Part shown: positions 21,706 to 31,527 of the stretch, piece after piece
How the letters are laid out: the number at the start of each line of letters is the position of its first letter
How positions within the stretch are numbered: the stretch's first letter is position 1
Source: Pseudomonas viridiflava
Lineage (GTDB): Bacteria > Pseudomonadota > Gammaproteobacteria > Pseudomonadales > Pseudomonadaceae
NCBI RefSeq assembly: GCF_900590885.1
Contig: NZ_UUON01000001.1
Coordinates: 124,001 to 188,000 of the forward strand
Direction of reading: 5' to 3'
DNA length: 64,000 bases
Translations under genes and position numbers: made by a program
Notes under the pieces: generated by a model
Told to the model about the DNA's origin: nothing
Seen by the model: only the letters and a program-made list of their open reading frames with translations
Database searches by the model: none

Positions 21706-21731
21706 TGTGGCGAGCGAGCTCGCTCGCCACA
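21706..21731. repeat. 26-bp perfect palindrome
   Basis: TGTGGCGAGCGAG followed directly by its exact reverse complement, with no loop. It lies between two convergent genes. The sequence is unlike the GGGGGC-type REPs in this window and resembles a second class of Pseudomonas short palindromic repeat (TGTGGCGAGCGAGCTTGCTC type). Confidence 0.8.
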
Positions 21732-21758
21732 TCAGCTCTCTCAACATAGAGACTTCGA

Positions 21759-23111
<1,353 letters not shown>

Positions 23112-23226
23112 GTGCGGGTCGCATCTTGCGTAAGGTGGCGGGTATTCTACCCGCGCTGCGCACCGTCCTTAAACCGTTAGAGGCGTCAGGTCGCAGCCAA
23201 CGTTCATTTTTGCGAAGGATTACCCC

Positions 23227-23688
23227 ATGACTAGGCGACTGATCGGTGCATTGGCGATCATCACAACCCTGCTGCTCAGCGGCTGCGGGAATGACTACGG
23301 CGTAGACCAGTACGGCCAGAAAGTGCCGGCCGAGCGTCTGGAAAAGCAATGGGTGGTGGTCAACTACTGGGCCGAGTGGTGTGGCCCGTGCCGCACGGAA
23401 ATTCCGGAGCTCAACGCCTTGGCTGAACAGTTGAAGGGGCAGAACGTTGGTGTGTTCGGGGTCAACTTCGACAATGTGCAGGGCGAGGAACTCAAGGCCG
23501 CCAGCGACAAGTTGGGGATCAAGTTCACGGTGCTGGCGCAGGACCCGGAGGGGATTTTCGATATTCCGCGCAGCGAGGCGTTGCCGGTCACCTACATCAT
23601 TGATGACAAGGGCAAGGTGCGGGAGCAGTTGATGGGTGAGCAGACGGCGGAAGGTGTGTTGGCCAAACTCAAGGCCCTGCGCGGTTAA
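23227..23688 (+). CDS. TlpA/thioredoxin-like lipoprotein
   Basis: A 153-residue membrane-anchored thiol-disulfide protein. The signal peptide ends in a lipobox LLLSGC (lipidated Cys20), followed by the TlpA/ResA-like domain with YWAEWCGPCRTEIPELNAL (active-site WCGPC), FGVNFDNVQ and the cis-Pro loop SEALPVTYIIDDKGKV. Residue 21 after the Cys is Gly, so outer-membrane sorting is expected. RBS is AAGGA 8 bases before the ATG. A REP pair follows the stop codon directly. Confidence 0.88.
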   Translation: MTRRLIGALAIITTLLLSGCGNDYGVDQYGQKVPAERLEKQWVVVNYWAEWCGPCRTEIPELNALAEQLKGQNVGVFGVNFDNVQGEELKAASDKLGIKFTVLAQDPEGIFDIPRSEALPVTYIIDDKGKVREQLMGEQTAEGVLAKLKALRG

Positions 23689-23689
23689 A

Positions 23690-23793
23690 TGTGAGAGGGG
23701 GCTTGCCCTCGATGAGGGAGTGTCAGTTGATACATCTGTAGCTGACCCACTGCCATCGGGGGCAAGTCGAATCGTCGCACCGCCCCTCCCACA
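23690..23793. repeat. REP pair with one chimeric arm
   Basis: The left arm TGTGAGAGGGGGCTTGCCCT at 23690 is a normal REP with two changes. The right arm starts as REP (ATCGGGGGCAAG at 23755) but then has an inserted block GTCGAATCGTCGCACCG before CCCCTCCCACA. The string from 23759 to 23794 recurs exactly at 25771-25806. Confidence 0.8.
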
Positions 23794-23818
23794 TTTAGAT
23801 TTCCCCAGTCTGCTGGAA

Positions 23819-24223
23819 TCAGCCTTCTTCCAGCCACAACCGAATCGGCTTGCCTTCTGCCGGCCAGAAACGCGTCTGCTCGGTCGGCGAGATATCCCAG
23901 CGTTGCACGCCCTGCAAGGCCTGGAAGAAGCGGTGTTCCTGCTCCATCAAGGCCTCGGCGCAGAGCTTGCGGGTGCTGCCGACCTTGCCGAAGGTGAGGG
24001 TGTTGCCGTCCAGCGTGTACGGCGCAAACCAATGGTTGCAACCGCCATTGCCATAGGCGCGACCATCGGCGCCGAGGGTGACGGTCAGGTGCGCGTAATC
24101 CATCAGCGGCCGCTCACCGATCCACTCCACCACGTAGCTGTGATCCTGCTTGAGCTTGACGGCATCGCCGGCGCAACCCGTCAGGGCCGCAGCGACGGCG
24201 GCGAGCAGAAGCAGGCGTTTCAT
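23819..24223 (-). CDS. META-domain (HslJ-like) lipoprotein
   Basis: A 134-residue secreted protein: signal peptide MKRLLLLAAVAAALTGCAG with lipobox LTGC, then a META domain with LTVTLGADGRAYGNGGCNHWFAPYTLDGNTLTFGKVGSTRKLC, the GxGxCN pattern of this family. HslJ of E. coli is an outer-membrane-associated protein linked to novobiocin resistance; the role here is unknown. The ATG overlaps the stop of the upstream gene by 4 bases, so the pair is translationally coupled. Confidence 0.82.
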   Translation of the reverse strand: MKRLLLLAAVAAALTGCAGDAVKLKQDHSYVVEWIGERPLMDYAHLTVTLGADGRAYGNGGCNHWFAPYTLDGNTLTFGKVGSTRKLCAEALMEQEHRFFQALQGVQRWDISPTEQTRFWPAEGKPIRLWLEEG

Positions 24224-24660
24224 TGCGCGGCCTGCTGGCATTTCGGGCAGCGGTGTTTGTCGCCTTCGCTGGCCCAGCCGAGTTCCTTGATGCGCGCGTT
24301 GGCGGCCGGTTGCAGCGGCTCTTTGCTCAGCTTGGTTTCCACCGCGAATTCAAACTCCAGCACGCTCTCGCAGCTGTCGCAGTTGACCTTCCAGGTGTGA
24401 ATCTCCAACTCGCCGAATTTCGGCCCCTGGGCCATGGCGACCCACTGGCCCGCCGGGCGGATGGAGTAGCGTGCGTCACCTTCGACGGTGAGGCGCATCG
24501 ACAGGGTTTTACTGCCACGCAGGGTTACGACCAGCACGTCGCCGTGCTTGATCGAACCACCGTTGCCGGTGACCTGGTAACGGCCGGGCACCAGGGCGCG
24601 GCATTCGATCAGGGTGTGTTGCGGGCTCAGCAAGCTGAAGCGGAAATCGTGTTCGGCCAT
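24220..24660 (-). CDS. Hypothetical protein with a C-terminal zinc-ribbon-like Cys pair
   Basis: A 146-residue protein without a recognised family. It starts MAEHDFRFSLLSPQHTLIECRALVPGRYQV with GGAGG just upstream. Two CxxC pairs, NCDSCES (mid-protein) and HRCPKCQ (near the end), suggest a bound zinc, though they are about 50 residues apart. Mostly beta-type sequence. Transcribed first in a two-gene unit with the META lipoprotein. Confidence 0.75.
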   Translation of the reverse strand: MAEHDFRFSLLSPQHTLIECRALVPGRYQVTGNGGSIKHGDVLVVTLRGSKTLSMRLTVEGDARYSIRPAGQWVAMAQGPKFGELEIHTWKVNCDSCESVLEFEFAVETKLSKEPLQPAANARIKELGWASEGDKHRCPKCQQAAQ

Positions 24661-24731
24661 GGATCCTCCAAATAGGCGCGGCATCCTATCACGGGTGCCG
24701 CCTCATCATGAGCCTGGTATGTGACCGCTGA

Positions 24732-25721
24732 TCATCCGTCGACCAGGTTCTGCGCGCGGCCCTCGGCCCATGCGGCAATGTTGGCCAGGGTAGTGCCGGC
24801 AATCGCCGCCAGTGCCTCGCGGGTGAGGAAGGCCTGGTGCGCGGTGATGATCACGTTGGGAAAGGTCAGCAGGCGCGCAAGCACATCATCCTGCAAGGGC
24901 AGGTCGGAACGGTCCTCGGAAAACAGCTGGGCTTCTTCCTCATACACATCCAGCCCCAGGTAGCCGAGCTGGCCGTCCTTGAGCGCGTCGATCAGCGCCG
25001 GGGTGTCGACCAGGCCGCCACGGCCGGTATTGATCAGCATCGCACCGGGCTGCATGTGGGCGAGGGAGCCGGCGTTGATCAGGTGTTTGCTGTCGACGGT
25101 CAGCGGGCAGTGCAGGCTGATGACCTGCGCTTGGGCGAACAGCTCCGGCAAGCTTACGTAGCGTGCGCCGAGGGCCTGGACCTGCGGGTTGGGGAAGGGG
25201 TCGTAGGCCAGCAACTGACAGCCGAAACCCGCCATGATCTTGGCGAAGGTGGCGCCGATTTGGCCGGTGCCGACCACGCCGACGGTCTTGTCCACCAGGT
25301 CGAAACCGGTGAGGCCATGCAGGCTGAAATCGCCGTCGCGGGTGCGGTTGTAGGCGCGGTGCAGGCGGCGGTTGAGGGCGAGGATCAGCGCCACCGCATG
25401 TTCGGCCACGGCGTGGGGCGAATACGCCGGCACGCGCACGATGGTCAGGTCCAGACGCTTGGCGGCGGCCAGGTCGACATGGTTGTAGCCGGCCGAGCGC
25501 AGGGCGATCAGGCGCGTGCCGCCGTGGGCCAGCTGCTCCAGCACCGGGGCGCTGAGGTCGTCGTTGATAAAGGCGCAGACCACTTCATGGTGTTCGGCCA
25601 GGGCCACGGTGTCGAGGTTCAGGCGGGCGGGTTGGAACTGCAGCTCCAGGCCGGGCGGCAGGGGCTCGCCGCGAAAGCTGTCGCGGTCGTAGGTTTGGCT
25701 GCTGAAAAGAATCACGCGCAT
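24732..25721 (-). CDS. ldhA: D-lactate dehydrogenase (2-hydroxyacid dehydrogenase family)
   Basis: Fermentative NAD-dependent reduction of pyruvate to D-lactate. The 329 residues have KTVGVVGTGQIGATFAKIMAGFG (Rossmann GxGxxG), LISLHCPLT-type segment VISLHCPLTVDSKHLIN, the Arg-containing NTGRGGLVDTPALIDAL, the Glu block YLGLDVYEEEAQLF and the catalytic His in NVIITAHQAFLTREAL. MRVILFSSQTYDRDSF is the usual N-terminus of LdhA. It lies downstream of gacS on the same strand, as in other pseudomonads, with a REP element between them. Confidence 0.93.
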   Translation of the reverse strand: MRVILFSSQTYDRDSFRGEPLPPGLELQFQPARLNLDTVALAEHHEVVCAFINDDLSAPVLEQLAHGGTRLIALRSAGYNHVDLAAAKRLDLTIVRVPAYSPHAVAEHAVALILALNRRLHRAYNRTRDGDFSLHGLTGFDLVDKTVGVVGTGQIGATFAKIMAGFGCQLLAYDPFPNPQVQALGARYVSLPELFAQAQVISLHCPLTVDSKHLINAGSLAHMQPGAMLINTGRGGLVDTPALIDALKDGQLGYLGLDVYEEEAQLFSEDRSDLPLQDDVLARLLTFPNVIITAHQAFLTREALAAIAGTTLANIAAWAEGRAQNLVDG

Positions 25722-25763
25722 GAAAAAGCTCCCTGCAATTCACAAATAGGTAACGCGGACCAA

Positions 25764-25805
25764 TGTGGGAGGGGCAAGTCGAATCGTCGCACCGCCCCTC
25801 CCACA
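25764..25805. repeat. Single chimeric REP palindrome
   Basis: TGTGGGAGGGGC at the left and GCCCCTCCCACA at the right form a 12-bp perfect stem; the loop holds the block AAGTCGAATCGTCGCACCG. Positions 25771-25806 are identical over 36 bases to 23759-23794. Confidence 0.82.
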
Positions 25806-25827
25806 TACAGTGGTCCTCGTTGAATCG

Positions 25828-28581
25828 TTACACGCTGATCCGCGCCTCACTGGCCAACCGCGCGATCGCCATATCCAGTTCATCCAGCGCGCCGGTGGCC
25901 TTGGCGTCGTCCTGTTTGAGCAGGGTTTCGGCGCGATGGCAGGCGGCGCGCAGCTGCGGCACGCCACAGTAGCGGGTGGCGCCGTGCAGGCGGTGCACGC
26001 GTTCGATCAGTGCATTGTTGTCGCGGGCGTCACGGGCAAGGTTGATGGCCAGGCGGTCAGCGTCCAGGGACGCCAGCAGCATGGCGAGCATGTCTGCGGC
26101 GAGGTCGGCCTTGCCTGCGGCCAGGCGCAGGCCTTCCTCATGGTCCAGCACCGGCAGCTGCACGCCAGGCCCGGTGCCTTCGGTACTGCGTTCCGGGCCC
26201 TGGTTGCGCAGGGCCAGGCCGGTCCATTTCAACACCACCTGGGCCAGTTGCCGCTCGCTGATCGGTTTGGTCAGGTAATCGTCCATGCCGCTTTGCAGCA
26301 AGGCGCGTTTTTCATTGGCCATGGCGTGTGCGGTGAGGGCGACCACCGGCAATGGCGTGCCGTGGCGCTCGCTCTCCCACTGGCGGATCGCCTCGGTGCT
26401 CTGGCGGCCGTCCATGCCGGGCATTTGCACGTCCATGAGCACCAGGTCGAAGGTGTCTTGCTTCACCGCGTCGACCGCCGCGTAACCGCTTTCCACAGCG
26501 CGCACCCGCGCGCCCATGTCTTCGAGCAGGGTTTGCACCAGCAGCAGGTTCGCCGGATTGTCATCCACACAGAGCACACGCGGTGCGCGGCTGGACAGTG
26601 GCTCGCCGGGTTCTGAGCGCGAGGGGCGCGGGCTGATCAGGTCAGACAGCGCGCGGCGCAGTTTGCGCGTACAGGCCGGCTTGGCCTGCAGCTGGCTGTT
26701 GGGATTGGGCACCGATTGATTGAACAGCATCTGTTCGGTGGTGGGGCACAGCACCAGCACCTTGCAGCCCAGGTGTTCGAGGTCCCAGAGGTGTTGGTTG
26801 AGGCGCTCGGGCGGAATGTCGTTGGCGGTCACGCCGAGTACCGCGAGGTCAATGGCCAGGTCGGTCTGATGCGCGCTGGTGATGCCGTTGGTCAGGCTCT
26901 CCAGGGTGTTGAACGGGGTGACTTCCAGGCCGCAGTCTTCCAACTGATGCTGCAAGGCCTGGCGCGCCAGTTCATGGTTTTCCAGCACGGCCACGCGATG
27001 GCCCAACAGCGGTGCGCAAGGCAGGTCTTCGACATCGTCGCGGGTCTTGGGCAGGTTAAGGCTGATCCAGAATTCCGAGCCTTCGCCGGGGGTGCTGTCG
27101 ACGCCGATTTCGCCGCCCATCTGTTCGATCAAACGCTTGGAAATCACCAGGCCCAGGCCGGTGCCGCCGGGCTGGCGCGACAGCGAGTTGTCGGCCTGGC
27201 TGAACGCCTGGAACAGCGCGCGAACATCCTGGCTGGACAGGCCGATGCCGGTGTCCTGCACGCTGATGCGCAGTTGCACGCTGTCTTCCTGCTCGTCTTC
27301 GATCATCGCGCGGGCGACGATGGTGCCTTCGCGGGTGAACTTGATCGCGTTGCTGATCAGGTTGGTCAGGATCTGCTTGAGGCGCAGCGGGTCACCCACC
27401 AGCGCCAACGGCGTGTCGCGGTAGACCAGGCTCACCAGCTCCAGCTGCTTGGCATGCGCGGCGGGGGCGAGGATGGTCAGGGTGTCCTGCAGCAGGTCGC
27501 GCAGGTTGAAGGGGATGCTGTCGAGTACCAGTTTGCCGGCCTCGATCTTCGAGAAGTCGAGGATTTCGTTAATGATGCCCAGCAGGTTGTCGGCGGACTT
27601 TTCGATGGTGCCCAGGTAGTCCAGCTGGCGCGGGGTCAGCTCGCTTTTTTGCAACAAGTGCGTGAAGCCGAGAATGCCGTTGAGCGGCGTGCGGATTTCA
27701 TGGCTCATGTTGGCCAAAAACTCCGACTTGATGCGGCTGGCCTCCAGGGCCTCCTTGCGCGCCAGGTCCAGCTCGATGTTCTGGATCTCGATGGTTTCCA
27801 GGTTCTGGCGCACGTCTTCGGTGGCCTGTTCGATGCTGTGCTGCAGTTCTTCCTGGGCGTTCTGCAGGGTTTCGGCCATGCGGTTGATGCCGGAGGCGAG
27901 CTGGTCCAATTCCTGGCTGCCGAGGGAGGGCAGGCGGGTTTCCAGGTTGCCATCCTTGAGCTGGGCCACGGCTTGCTTGATCAGGCCAATCGGGGAGTTG
28001 ATGGTGCGGCTGATGCGCAGGGCGAGGGCGGCGGTGCAGACCAGGCCGATGGCAATCAGCAGCAGGCTGGCGAACAGGCTGCGGTAGCCACGTAACAACA
28101 TGCCGTTGTGGGACAGCTCCACCTCGACCCAGCCGAGCAGGCGGTCGGCTTCATCGGGGATCAGGTCGCCGGCCAGGTTGCGATGGCGGCCGAAGACCGG
28201 CAGCAGGTAGCGCGTGGCGTCATTGCCGGTGCGCTGCAACAGGTGCGAGCTGTTGCCGATGGGCGCCTGGTTGAGCATGGTCGGGCCCGCGTGGGCCAGG
28301 GGCGTGCGGTCGGGGCCGAGGAAGGACACCGCGCGCACGTCCTGCTGCTCCAGGGATTGGGTGGCGATGCGCTCCAGCAGTTCGGTGTTGCGCGCGCTCA
28401 GCGCAGGGGCCACCAGCGGTGCCAACTGCTCGGCAATCATTTCGCCGCGTTGCAGCAGTTGGGTCTGCAGTTCCGAGAGCTGCATCCAGGTGAAGTAGCC
28501 CCCCAACAAGCAGGCCATCAGGCTGGTCGGTAATAAGGTCAGCAACAGTACGCGGCCTTTTATCCCCATTCTTCTAAGCAC
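25828..28581 (-). CDS. gacS: Hybrid sensor histidine kinase GacS
   Basis: GacS phosphorylates GacA, which drives the small RNAs that relieve RsmA/E repression of secondary metabolism, exoenzymes and biofilm traits. The 917 residues contain TM1 (about 10-30), a periplasmic sensor (about 35-160), TM2 (about 168-188), HAMP and coiled coil (190-285), HisKA with SHEIRTP (His294), and the HATPase N, G1 and G2 boxes ([28 protein letters not shown]). A degenerate receiver (about 525-645), a full receiver with [11 protein letters not shown] (Asp717) and an HPt domain with [12 protein letters not shown] (His863) follow. All phosphorelay residues and the full length are intact, which matters because gacS mutants arise often in culture. 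Confidence 0.97.
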   Translation of the reverse strand: MLRRMGIKGRVLLLTLLPTSLMACLLGGYFTWMQLSELQTQLLQRGEMIAEQLAPLVAPALSARNTELLERIATQSLEQQDVRAVSFLGPDRTPLAHAGPTMLNQAPIGNSSHLLQRTGNDATRYLLPVFGRHRNLAGDLIPDEADRLLGWVEVELSHNGMLLRGYRSLFASLLLIAIGLVCTAALALRISRTINSPIGLIKQAVAQLKDGNLETRLPSLGSQELDQLASGINRMAETLQNAQEELQHSIEQATEDVRQNLETIEIQNIELDLARKEALEASRIKSEFLANMSHEIRTPLNGILGFTHLLQKSELTPRQLDYLGTIEKSADNLLGIINEILDFSKIEAGKLVLDSIPFNLRDLLQDTLTILAPAAHAKQLELVSLVYRDTPLALVGDPLRLKQILTNLISNAIKFTREGTIVARAMIEDEQEDSVQLRISVQDTGIGLSSQDVRALFQAFSQADNSLSRQPGGTGLGLVISKRLIEQMGGEIGVDSTPGEGSEFWISLNLPKTRDDVEDLPCAPLLGHRVAVLENHELARQALQHQLEDCGLEVTPFNTLESLTNGITSAHQTDLAIDLAVLGVTANDIPPERLNQHLWDLEHLGCKVLVLCPTTEQMLFNQSVPNPNSQLQAKPACTRKLRRALSDLISPRPSRSEPGEPLSSRAPRVLCVDDNPANLLLVQTLLEDMGARVRAVESGYAAVDAVKQDTFDLVLMDVQMPGMDGRQSTEAIRQWESERHGTPLPVVALTAHAMANEKRALLQSGMDDYLTKPISERQLAQVVLKWTGLALRNQGPERSTEGTGPGVQLPVLDHEEGLRLAAGKADLAADMLAMLLASLDADRLAINLARDARDNNALIERVHRLHGATRYCGVPQLRAACHRAETLLKQDDAKATGALDELDMAIARLASEARISV

Positions 28582-28787
28582 GCCACTCTCCTGCTACCAC
28601 AGTGTTATCGATAATTGACGCGGGCATCCGGCCCGCACCACCTGCGCAGTGTAGCCATTTGCGCGGCATGGAATCTTGCAAAATTAGTGACAGGCGGCAA
28701 TCTTCGGGCCATTTGCCGTCGGGCGGCGATTGCCTGGGGCGGGGTAATCTTGAATAATCGCGCATTGAGAATGACTTGCAGACGCTA

Positions 28788-29516
28788 ATGAATCCCGCAG
28801 CCGTTGGCCTACCCAGTATCCTGACCATCGAAGATGACCCCGTGCTGGGCGCCTATGTGCATGAGCACCTGGGGCGCTGTGGTTTCCAGGTCACCTGGTG
28901 CCAGAACGGCCAGCAAGGCCTGCAGATGGCCCGCGACCAGGCGTTCGACGTGGTGCTGATGGATATCCTGCTGCCGGGGCTGGATGGCTTGTCGATCCTC
29001 ACGCATCTGCGCCAGAGCCATTCGATCCCGGTGATCCTGATGTCGGCGCTGGGCGCCGAGGCCGATCGTATCAGTGGGTTTCGCCTGGGCGCCGACGACT
29101 ACCTGCCCAAGCCGTTCAGCATGATCGAGCTGCGCGTGCGCATCGAAGCCATCCTGCGCCGCGTGGCCCTGGACCGGCGCCCCTTGCCCAGCCTCGCGCC
29201 GATGCGCGACGACGCGCGCACCCTGCGTTTTGACGATGAACTGTGCGACGTCTTCCATCAGGCGCACTGGGCCGGCCTGACCCGCAGCGAATACCGCCTG
29301 CTGGAAACCCTGCACCGCAACAGCGAAGAAGTCCTCAGCAAAGCCTTCCTCTACCAACATGTGCTGCAACGCGGCTACGCGCCGCATGACCGCAGCCTGG
29401 ATATGCATATCAGCCAGATCCGCCGCAAGCTCAAGGCCATCGGCTACAGCGAGCGCGAAGTGCGCACGGTGTGGGGCAAGGGCTACGTGCTGAGCGGTCA
29501 CGATGACGGGCTTTAA
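28788..29516 (+). CDS. OmpR/PhoB-family response regulator
   Basis: A 242-residue regulator. The receiver has the acidic pair TIEDDPVLG, the phospho-acceptor Asp (about residue 59) in VVLMDILLPGLDG, and the switch Thr/Ser and Lys in LMSALG and DDYLPKPFS. The winged-helix domain has LTRSEYRLLETLHRNSEEVLSKAFLYQHV and RSLDMHISQIRRKL, ending with VRTVWGKGYVLSG. The ATG at 28788 gives the standard N-terminus; a TTG 12 bases upstream is possible. It overlaps the partner kinase gene by 14 bases and is divergent from gacS. In P. aeruginosa the pair beside gacS is PirRS; orthology is inferred from position only, so no symbol is given. Confidence 0.9.
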   Translation: MNPAAVGLPSILTIEDDPVLGAYVHEHLGRCGFQVTWCQNGQQGLQMARDQAFDVVLMDILLPGLDGLSILTHLRQSHSIPVILMSALGAEADRISGFRLGADDYLPKPFSMIELRVRIEAILRRVALDRRPLPSLAPMRDDARTLRFDDELCDVFHQAHWAGLTRSEYRLLETLHRNSEEVLSKAFLYQHVLQRGYAPHDRSLDMHISQIRRKLKAIGYSEREVRTVWGKGYVLSGHDDGL

Positions 29517-30873
29517 GGGCGCGCTGAAACCGCTGCCGGGCAAGCACTCGTTATTCTGGAAGCTCGCTTGCCTGCTGATCGCCTTCTGTTTGCTGATGAT
29601 CTGGCTCAGTTGGTCCTGGGGCCGCTATATGGAGGAGCAGAACGCCTACCTGGCAGAGGAGTCCCGCGAGGTGCTCAAAGGCTACGCGGCCGGCGCCGAG
29701 CTGGCCTGGACCACTCAGGGCCGGGCGGGGGTGGACGCGTGGTTGCAACTGATGACGCGGCACGAGCCGACCTGGATCGGCGTGATCGGTAGCGATTTGC
29801 AATCCCTGAGCAGCACGCCACTGACCGACAAGGAAAGCCAGCGCCTGACCTTCCTGCGTGGCCTCGACTGGCCGGTGAGCCGGCATGTCAAAGGCCTGCC
29901 GTGGCTGAAAATCCCGTTTCCCGTGGACCCTGGCGCCGGCTCGCTGGTTATCGAGTTGCCGCAGCGCTTTCTGCCCGGGCGCTATCAACTGGTGTGGCGC
30001 GTGGTCACCAATGGCCTGATCCCCGGCCTGTTTACTTTGTTGCTGTGTATCGGGCTGTATCGGTTGCTGATCATGCCCCTCAATCAACTGCGCGAGCAGG
30101 CCAATGCCTGGCGCGCCGACCAGTTGAATACGCGGCTGTCCCTTGCTGCCACCAGCCGCCAGGATGAGCTGGGCGAGTTGGGCCGCGCGTTCGACCATAT
30201 GTCCGAGCGCTTGCAAGGCACCGTGGTGCTGCAGCAGCAATTGCTGCGCGATATGTCCCATGAACTGCGTACGCCGTTGAGCCGTTTGCAGGTGGCCTGC
30301 GACAGTGAGCAAGACCTGGCGCAACTGCGTGAGCGGCTGGGCCGGGAGATTGAGGCCATGCAGCGCCTGGTGGAAGACAGCTTGCAACTGGCCTGGCTGG
30401 ACACCGAGCGGGCGCCGTTGCCCGAGGAAGACATCCAGCTTCAGGCCTTGTGGGACATGCTGCGGGAAAACGCCTGCTTTGAAAGCGGTTGGCCGGCGTC
30501 GCGCCTGCCGTGCCTGCTGGGGCCTGAATGTTGGGTGCGCGGCAACCTCAACACCCTGGCCCAGGCCTTGGAAAACATTTTGCGCAACGCGATACGGCAT
30601 TCACCGCCGGACGGCGTTGTGTGCCTGGACGGCTGGCGCGATGGCGATTACTGGCACCTGTGGCTGCAAGACCAGGGCGGCGGGATTGCGGAGGAGGACC
30701 TGGAGCGGATCTTTGCGCCGTTTACTCGCCTGGATGGTTCACGGCCCGGCGACGGTGGCTTTGGCCTCGGTTTGAGCATCGCCCGCAACGCCGTGTGGCG
30801 TCAGCACGGCAGCCTGTGGGCGCAGAACGTTGGCGCGGGCCTGCGCGTGCATGTGCGCCTGCGGGCCTGTTGA
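29503..30873 (+). CDS. Sensor histidine kinase, partner of the adjacent regulator
   Basis: The 456 residues have TM1 (about 18-40), a periplasmic domain (about 42-165), TM2 (about 170-190), HAMP, HisKA with MSHELRTPLSRLQVA, and ATPase boxes NILRNAIRHSPPDG (N), DQGGGIAEEDLERIFAPFTR (G1) and GGFGLGLSIARNAVWRQHG (G2). All key residues are intact. The stimulus is unknown; if orthologous to PirS it would concern iron-siderophore uptake, but no receptor gene is adjacent here. Confidence 0.9.
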   Translation: MTGFKGALKPLPGKHSLFWKLACLLIAFCLLMIWLSWSWGRYMEEQNAYLAEESREVLKGYAAGAELAWTTQGRAGVDAWLQLMTRHEPTWIGVIGSDLQSLSSTPLTDKESQRLTFLRGLDWPVSRHVKGLPWLKIPFPVDPGAGSLVIELPQRFLPGRYQLVWRVVTNGLIPGLFTLLLCIGLYRLLIMPLNQLREQANAWRADQLNTRLSLAATSRQDELGELGRAFDHMSERLQGTVVLQQQLLRDMSHELRTPLSRLQVACDSEQDLAQLRERLGREIEAMQRLVEDSLQLAWLDTERAPLPEEDIQLQALWDMLRENACFESGWPASRLPCLLGPECWVRGNLNTLAQALENILRNAIRHSPPDGVVCLDGWRDGDYWHLWLQDQGGGIAEEDLERIFAPFTRLDGSRPGDGGFGLGLSIARNAVWRQHGSLWAQNVGAGLRVHVRLRAC

Positions 30874-30876
30874 GGG

Positions 30877-31392
30877 TCAACCGCGACGCTGTTTACGTTT
30901 CTTCCACTGATGTGCGACCCACCAGCGCCAGTAAAGCATGGTCAGGCAATAGGCCAGTGCGCCCAGCACCAGCCCCAATACCACCGAGCCCAGCAGGAAC
31001 GGCTGCCACAAGGTGCTCAGTTGGCCGCTGATCCATTCCCAGGTCAGGTCATCGGGCAGGCTGCGGGGCGGCACATTCATCAACCAGGCGCCGGTCATGT
31101 AGGTGCAGATAAACACCACCGGCATGGTGATCGGGTTGGTCAGCCACACCAGGCTGACCGCGATGGGCATATTGCCGCGCACGCCGATCGCCAGCACCGC
31201 CGCCAACAGCATCTGCAAGGGAATCGGGATAAATGCCGCGAACAGGCCCACCGCCATGGCCCGCGCCACCGAGTGCCGGTTCAGGTGCCAGAGGTTCGGG
31301 TCATGCAGCAATGTGCCGAGAAACTGTAATGACTTGTGTTCCCGGATGCTGCTCGGATCGGGCATGTAACGTTTGAATAAGCGCCGGGGCAT
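30877..31392 (-). CDS. DUF2062 membrane protein
   Basis: The 171 residues contain HSVARAMAVGLFAAFIPIPLQMLLAAVLAI and VSLVWLTNPITMPVVFICTYMTGAWLM, the conserved helices of DUF2062, and a C-terminal hydrophobic hairpin ending in a basic tail KKRKQRRG. Function unknown. Divergent from comEC, converging on the sensor kinase with a 3-base gap. Confidence 0.85.
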   Translation of the reverse strand: MPRRLFKRYMPDPSSIREHKSLQFLGTLLHDPNLWHLNRHSVARAMAVGLFAAFIPIPLQMLLAAVLAIGVRGNMPIAVSLVWLTNPITMPVVFICTYMTGAWLMNVPPRSLPDDLTWEWISGQLSTLWQPFLLGSVVLGLVLGALAYCLTMLYWRWWVAHQWKKRKQRRG

Positions 31393-31527
31393 AAGGGGTC
31401 CAGGTCAGTTCGAGGGGCAAGTATGCCCGCATTCTATAAACAGAAAATTCAGACTTTGTGACAAAACATCATAGGCCGCGCCTCACACCCGGCTATGACT
31501 GAGTGGATCACTTGAAAAGGATGATTC

